Of a stretch of 64,000 nucleotides of DNA, positions 58,669 to 64,000 are shown piece after piece. The notes beneath the pieces are model-generated. The model made no database searches, was not told the origin of the DNA, and saw nothing but the letters and a program-made list of their open reading frames with translations. Each line of letters opens with the position of its first letter. The first letter of the stretch is position 1. Origin of the DNA: Parelaphostrongylus tenuis (Eukaryota; Nematoda; Chromadorea; Rhabditida; Metastrongylidae); contig JAHQIW010003777.1 of NCBI GenBank assembly GCA_019055375.1, positions 1 to 64,000 on the forward strand, written 5' to 3'. Made by a program: the position numbers and the translations under genes.

Positions 58669-59989
58669 CCTTGTGATAGTTGTACTCGCACCTTTCGCCC
58701 CTCCGATTGCTGCTTGAGAATTTTGTTTTTTTTTCATGACCGTCGTAGACTGCTGAGTCGAATCTTTTTGAAATGTGGATAATAGCAGAGCTAAAGCGTT
58801 TCCCATGATTGCAGGAGCGCTGGAAAAGAGGTTGAACCATCACTCTGCTTCCTGATCGCCCTTCCCCCCGACCCGTAAATGCAGAATTTACAGCCCTACA
58901 AGTATTCCCCTCTTCTTCTCTTACTAGCGATTTTCCAAGTCTCTACTTTTACCATTGGCTTTTAGGTTGTGGTATATTTGTCGGTGCATCTATCATTGTG
59001 GCGTCAGTTGAGTTTACTATGGTTCATTGTAATCTTTACTTCTTTGTGTTGAGAAGCGAATCTCTGGAAGCTATGTTAATGGAGAATTACTCAAAGTCTA
59101 GATTGAGTCTGGAAGTCTAGTATAAATCTTGAAATTTTGGCATGTTCTATCCATGTATCACAAAAAAAAAACGGCAGTTTCAAATGCTCTGATTTTGGTT
59201 AGATCCCTCTCCGCGCGATACAAGCCTCCCATCTCTCCAAAATCACTAAATTTTTCTATAATTACTAGAAAAAGCTTACTCCGATTCGCAAATATCGGAG
59301 AGTGAAATTGATGACGATCTAAAATTCTCTGACGGAGCCATCGCCGGATTCCAAAGAGCATCAACTCGACTGACGTTCAGCGAGTTTTGATAGAGGTGAA
59401 TTTCTAAAAATAGCAGGAGGATCCATACACATATCCAAGGTCTCTCGAGGACGTTGATCTTCAAGGCAGTGGATCAAATAAGAGGAGTACTGGAATCCTT
59501 ATAATGAATGATACTGAGCCGTACGAATAAATGAATTATCCACCTATCACTCGCCACGTGTTATTCACATGTTTGAATAGACTTCACATGTCACATGTGA
59601 TTCACATGCACTTGTCACAATCAATTCCTTTGATCATCAATTGACACAAACTGACACCCAATGAAATTTCCATTGATACAGATCATGTTAAATGTACTCT
59701 GCTCTTCACCGCTGGGACGAACACAACTACATTTGTGTTATCAGATTCTCTAGTTTCGCTGTCTCCGGCGGAGAGACTGTCCCTTCCACTGGTGGCTCAT
59801 AAGGCTGACTCACGACATACGTCGATTGTAATCTGAAGCGCTCGGCGAAAAATGACAACATGCACTCAGTCTGGGTGACCGTGCTGAGAGACGAAATTCC
59901 CCTTTACATTGCATTTCGACACTAGATCTTATTGCTCTTCTCCCGTGATTCCTGATCTTCTTCTTTGAGCCAAACACGAGCCATCTCAC
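58669..59989. other. No supportable gene
   Basis: Minus ORFs at 59464-59158 in two frames look weakly coding (SENFRSSSISLSDICESE). 59550-59620 repeats CACATG several times (TTCACATG / TCACATGTGA). 59700-59960 is less AT-rich with no complete frame. Confidence 0.35.
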
Positions 59990-60025
59990 AGCTGACGTTT
60001 CGGCAGTTCGCCTTCTTCAGAGCCA
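59990..60025 (+). repeat. Foldback-family end motif beside the Penelope-like fragment
   Basis: AGCTGACGTTTCGGCAGTTC and GCCTTCTTCAGAGCC. Read on the minus strand it is CTGAAGA, A, GGC-GAACT-GCC, GAAAC: two hammerhead-like core boxes around a small stem. No cleavage triplet could be placed. Confidence 0.4.
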
Positions 60026-60026
60026 A

Positions 60027-60400
60027 CTATCCTCCTCCAAAGGTTGCCTTCCAAATACTGATCACAATAATATTCCTTCGCCCGCGCACTTCTTCACCAT
60101 AGCGTTCAGATTGTCTCGCTTGCTTCGCAGACAGGCGCCGAGCACTTTCATTTCGATATCCAGTATCCGATGGCTGTCCTCTGGTACACCACATATCGCG
60201 TGAAGTCTTTCGTTTTATGAAGTTCGGAACGATTCGATGTTCTATGCCGCGTCGGAGAAACTTCACACATTGTCGAGCTGAAAGAATTTTCTGCCTTAGT
60301 GATAATGCTTCTATTGTCAGTCGGAAGAATATCTGGTAATTCTCCTAAGAATTCCCAAGACCGACTTCTACATAGTATTTTTTGAGCTCTTGACTCAAAA
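60027..60400 (-). pseudogene. Penelope-like element N-terminal fragment
   Basis: A minus-strand frame reads IEALSLRQKILSARQCVKFL, then RRGIEHRIVPNFIKRKTSRD and a charged stretch up to about 60027. The pattern (Cys, ..FLRRC/G, ..VVP.FI+.K) resembles the conserved region ahead of the reverse transcriptase in Penelope-like elements as I remember it. No RT motifs follow, so it is a fragment. The foldback-arm motif at 59990-60025 lies directly beside it. Confidence 0.4.
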
Positions 60401-61100
60401 TCATCGGATGAAATCATCTAACAGATAGAGAATACGAGGCCGTAATCGTTCATCAAGACATCTACTTGTTGACTGTGTAGGCGAAATATGGTATAAAATT
60501 ACTACAAAGCTATTTTGATCATATTATTTGATCACTGGAACGCCATCAAAATATTTTGATCATAATATGAATTAATGAACGTCACTTGAAACGTTTGTCG
60601 TTAACGCGGCGATGCACGCCATGAGTTGACACACTTCATCATATGTCATCAAATAGTTCTATTTAAACAAATATACAGTACAGTTTGCCTCTTTTTGTTC
60701 AAATTGATAAGAATCATGCATGAATGGGCCAATCGTAAAATTGTTGCAGTTGATTGGTGACAGTTGGTGTTTGATTAGATTTCACATTCGTATACTTTCC
60801 ACTTTAGCACCCGTTTAGAGAGCCCTGTCTAAAAGCCCTCATCTCGACTTCAATAATGTACAGTATGCCTGGCGAGTACTTTTTCTTTTTCCCTCGTAAA
60901 AGAACGCTGAAACGAGGGCAATAAAAGTTTTGATTTATATCGTATGTATTTTGATTTTTGCTCTATATCTTTTCTTATCTACGTCTTAGGAGTTCTTCTC
61001 CAATCCTTGTTCTATTTTGTAGGATATAAGGACACAATACGACATTTTTAGTTGCTCATTTATTGTTACTATTATTGTTTTTTACATACGATTAAAAAGA

Positions 61101-61402
61101 GCGCATGTGGCGCAGTGAGTGATTGGAGGTGCTCTGCGTCGCACACGAGGTTAATGGTTCGATCTTGCTCTCCTGGCTCACCAAGCCATCCATCCCTTTA
61201 CTCTCGGTAAATTTGTAGCATACTAGTCTCAGACTTGTCTGGGAGGATAAACGGCACTGATTCGATACAGCGGGAGGTCATCACGAGTTATTGTAGAGGC
61301 TGGAGATGCATTCAGTCATCTCAAATGAAGTTGAAAATTGGAAACGAATACATGACGCATTGCTCAAGGATTGATCAACGTCGAGAACTTTATCCTTTTT
61401 TT
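61101..61402 (+). repeat. SINE family D, full length
   Basis: GCGCATGTGGCGCAGTGAGT head, GGTTCGATCTTGC B-box-like region, ATTGTAGAGGCTGGAGATGC body and GAGAACTTTATCCTTTTT end. It lies immediately left of mariner-derived copy 4. Confidence 0.65.
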
Positions 61403-61430
61403 AGCTTTCTTATTTTTTTTGCTAATATAT

Positions 61431-61983
61431 AGTAGTCTCATAAGTTTTGGCACTAGAGCAATGTACATCAAATTTAATAACCAGAAGTAATTTAAATTTC
61501 ATGACTACGGTATCGTTAAAGTACGCTTTTTTGGAAATGGAGTTGTTTTGAAACAAAATTCTCTTGTTGCTCATGCACGAATGGCGCTTAAGGGGAAATG
61601 CTAATGAAGCGGCGTGCAAGATTAATGGAGCTTGCTGTGGACGGCGCGAGCGCGACTGATCCTCCAGAATGTTCTCTACAGCTTTGTACTTTGCTAAATA
61701 CTTTCTAGTCGTTCTTTCTGTAACTGTATCATGGCCCAAACTCCACTAATCTTAAGCGCCGCCTCAATGGCATTCTATCTTGCGGGCCCTTTTGTGAGTG
61801 AATAGCAAGCAAATTTATCCCCAGGACAGCTTGTTATGAAAGCAGATTTAAGCAAGCTACATAAGAAAATGATCACAAGAAAATGCGCATTTGCACGATA
61901 TTAAGACCATGCATTTTTAAATGCTTCTGGTCAATAAATTTAGCGTTTATTGCTCTAGTGCAAGAATTTATCGAACGACCTAA
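61431..61983. mobile_element. Palindromic mariner-derived element, copy 4
   Basis: Left end AGTAGTCTCATAAGTTTTGG, right end GAATTTATCGAACGACCTAA. The minus strand (61739 downward) encodes GHDTVTERTTRKYLAKYKAV, then ENILEDQSRSRRP, a clear mariner HTH relic. The left half has a plus-strand copy of the same 5' region (ATGGCGCTTAAGGGG). Again no catalytic domain. Confidence 0.7.
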
Positions 61984-64000
61984 TGTCATCACTATTCTTA
62001 CTGATATTATTATCATTAGACTGTTACGAGTGAATTTTATCTTAAAAATAACAAACATAAAGCCAGTTATGAGTGAACAATGGAAAATTACAAATGAGTA
62101 AATGAGTAAAAATTACAAAAAATAGTAATAGTGAATAGTAAAAAAAGCAAAAAAGTAAGAACTAGCATCTATATCACACGTAGTGAATTTTCTTTTCCTA
62201 AATGATGGGATAGTCACACTACCAAATTATCACTTCAAGAGAATAGGAAAGTGGTACTAGATTCCGCAAAATCAGTATTCATCGGGCAAATGACCAAACT
62301 GTCGAAACAGGTTCGTTGAGTAAAGATTCTTTAGAATCTTGACGATGATAATCTCCGACAACTTCTCCTTTATTTCACAAAGCAAGAGAGAAAGTTCTCG
62401 TTAAATGCACTGATGAATGTTACATACTCTACTATGATTAATCCTAGTTCATCTCGATCGTTGAACTAGAGAGTACTATTATTTACCCAACCTAATTTCG
62501 GGTTTGGTTTGTTTTCTTTACTAAAACATATCATTATATGAAGCACGAAATATATTTCGTCAGAGGTGAATCAGAGCCGACAATGTGATTTAGAACAGGA
62601 GATGAACTTCCAGGCTAACCAGACGATGTCAGCACTTATGCGGATCAGATGCATGATACGTCAATCCCGGTTATGCTCGCCCACAATTTCCGTATGGTCA
62701 TTGAAAACACTGATTACATCTTCTATCTCCTACCTTTATTCTGTTGCATGAACGCTTATTGAAATTTGTCTATCATCCCTTCCTCTCTATTACCTCTAAC
62801 TTCTTATAAATGACGTTTTATATCGGTTAGATGTTGAAGGTAATTCAGCAGTTAAGGTCTCCTTGCATCTCTGTGAGCATATGATCAATAGGAAATTTTT
62901 CGGAACTGCTCCAAAGGCTAGAGAATTTACGAAGATTCCTTGCATGGATCGGCAAAACATAGCCATTGAACTAGTGCGATATTTCTCCAAAAGACTATTC
63001 CCTGTAACTTTGATTTAGTTCAGTTTTATAGCCAATGACGAGCACTGTTGCTGAACATCGTGATCACAGAAATAAAATGTTTTGTAACAAACAGCGATTA
63101 GTTTTCTCTAGATATTCCAACGTTCCAAAACTGGAAAAGTATCCTGTTGCAATATTTCATGTACAATATGAAGCGCATTGAGATTCCGTCCAGAACTGGT
63201 TTCCACTTTTGCAAATACCTAAGCTGTCGCTGCAAGATTTACTGTCTCTTTCTATTCTGGTAAGTCTTTTCAGGTAAAAATTATTTACACGTGTCAAAAT
63301 CTTCGCAGAATGTCTCGTTAACTTACTGAAATGACTTTTTACAGGTTTCCACATAAACACTATATTATCGACGACGGTTGCGTCATTCATATTTCACGAT
63401 TACTTTAATGATGGACTTCGTAATTGTACTGAAACCATCTCAATAGGTCCAAACCAAAGTTTCAATTAATTTTTCAGTTATAAGTGAGAAATTTACGATG
63501 AGGAGAAGGGTGAAATAAAAACTTTTGCCAACTGGACTGTAAGAGTATTAACGAGCCTGGAGAGTTGTCTTTGATAGAAGTGCGCAAAATGTTGGGAGCT
63601 TTTGAAAGGGCGCATCAAAGCACATGATAGTCGTGCTTTTTAAATGCATGTCCTGCTACTGAATTTACTGTGAGGTCAAGTTTTCTCTTTCTATTCACTG
63701 AACGGAAATTTTGCACTTATTTTCATCTCGCAAGTCAGCAATGTTGGGTTCAACCAACTCTCGATTGTGCCAATGCGATTCTTCGAGCAAGAGGATTAAG
63801 TTGTATTCATAAATTTTATTAGCCTAGAACCATTCAACACCGATGTCAACTGCCTCCGTAATCAATCACTGCGTACAAGTGATTAATTGTTCGCCGAGCA
63901 AATCAATCTCGTAGTAATATTGGAGCGCCGCATTGTAAAGGATGTCATGCCTCATCCATTTGATTGATAGTATACGCTAGAACAAATTAGGAAGAATATT
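61984..64000. other. Right end of window, no assigned gene
   Basis: Apart from the overlapping frames at 62566-63018 there is one good donor (ATTCTG|GTAAGT, 63260) after an open run WFPLLQIPKLSLQDLLSLSI, which superficially recalls the start of nematode F-box domains, but a stop lies seven codons before it. Nothing firm. Confidence 0.35.
62566..63018 (+). other. Stretch with several overlapping coding-like frames
   Basis: Three + frames are open for 50-75 codons: one contains DDVSTYADQMHDTSIPVMLA and a hydrophobic NTDYIFYLLPLFC; another, 62800-63018, contains KFFGTAPKAREFTKIPCMD and ends in TAG. No splice sites tie them together. It may be an eroded element or an exon cluster of a gene running out of the window. 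Unassigned. Confidence 0.15.

Noticed and set aside
58415..58843. 142-codon minus-strand ORF
   Set aside because: It crosses a family A tRNA-headed repeat and shows no protein-like pattern.
59990..60025. Complete second hammerhead ribozyme
   Set aside because: An extra A follows the first core box and no cleavage triplet or stem I could be placed, so only a core-like resemblance is claimed.
63157..63260. F-box exon (WFPLLQIPKLSLQDLL)
   Set aside because: A stop codon lies just upstream without an acceptor between, and the similarity is too short.
1..64000. CRISPR array, rRNA operon, bacterial operons
   Set aside because: No regularly spaced repeats and no rRNA sequence; gene structure is eukaryotic with introns.

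Overview
The window looks like nuclear DNA from a nematode, probably a clade V parasite (strongylid or hookworm-like). It is AT-rich and intron-dominated. The splice sites that can be trusted have worm form (pyrimidine-rich tract then CAG or TAG, donors GTAAGA, GTGAGT, GTATGT), one start codon sits one base after a strong 3' splice site as expected for spliced-leader trans-splicing, and short-interspersed repeats, mariner remnants and microsatellites fill most of the rest. No rRNA, no intact tRNA gene and no CRISPR array was seen. Species cannot be fixed from sequence alone.

Only one gene can be assembled with confidence. It lies on the + strand from 24.17 kb to about 45.85 kb (possibly 48.17 kb). 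Seven exons (24175-24364, 24556-24615, 42599-42719, 43186-43295, 43735-43790, 44886-44975, 45753-45854) join with consistent codon phase. They encode a low-complexity N-terminus, a CPxC...SEW..H.E.E zinc-finger block followed by an RRKRE..LLRIR.N.Q.RL segment (both resembling the RNF220 family), and then a CxxC-x17-CxxC finger with GATA-type spacing. No RING domain was found, so the gene either lacks one or continues past what can be recognised. One intron, 24616-42598, is about 18 kb.

0-24 kb: mostly non-coding, with SINEs at 2.85, 4.0-4.7, 9.3-10.1, 10.9-11.25 and 13.2 kb, foldback elements at 1.6, 9.0 and 11.6 kb, a long tetranucleotide (ACAT)n array at 12.2-12.6 kb, a candidate GC-rich promoter at 20.8 kb, a tRNA-derived hairpin at 21.85 kb, and a few unassigned exon-like ORFs (7.5, 8.2, 15.7-16.05, 21.4 kb). 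24-46 kb: the RNF220-like gene and its introns, carrying a few SINEs and foldback arms. 46-64 kb: the most repeat-rich third, with four palindromic mariner-derived elements (48.7, 51.3, 57.9, 61.4 kb), a decayed mariner transposase C-terminus (55.1-55.4 kb), a dense block of tRNA-headed repeats (49.8-50.9 kb and scattered copies to 58.7 kb), four copies of a second SINE family (two with clear target-site duplications), a hammerhead-ribozyme-like motif (54.41 kb) and a Penelope-like element fragment (60.0-60.4 kb).

Taken together, the window is one developmental-regulator-type gene inside a repeat-dense landscape. The most notable features are the domain combination of that gene, the head-to-head mariner snapback elements that keep two facing copies of the transposase HTH, the hairpin made from two tRNA-like halves, and the hammerhead/Penelope signals.
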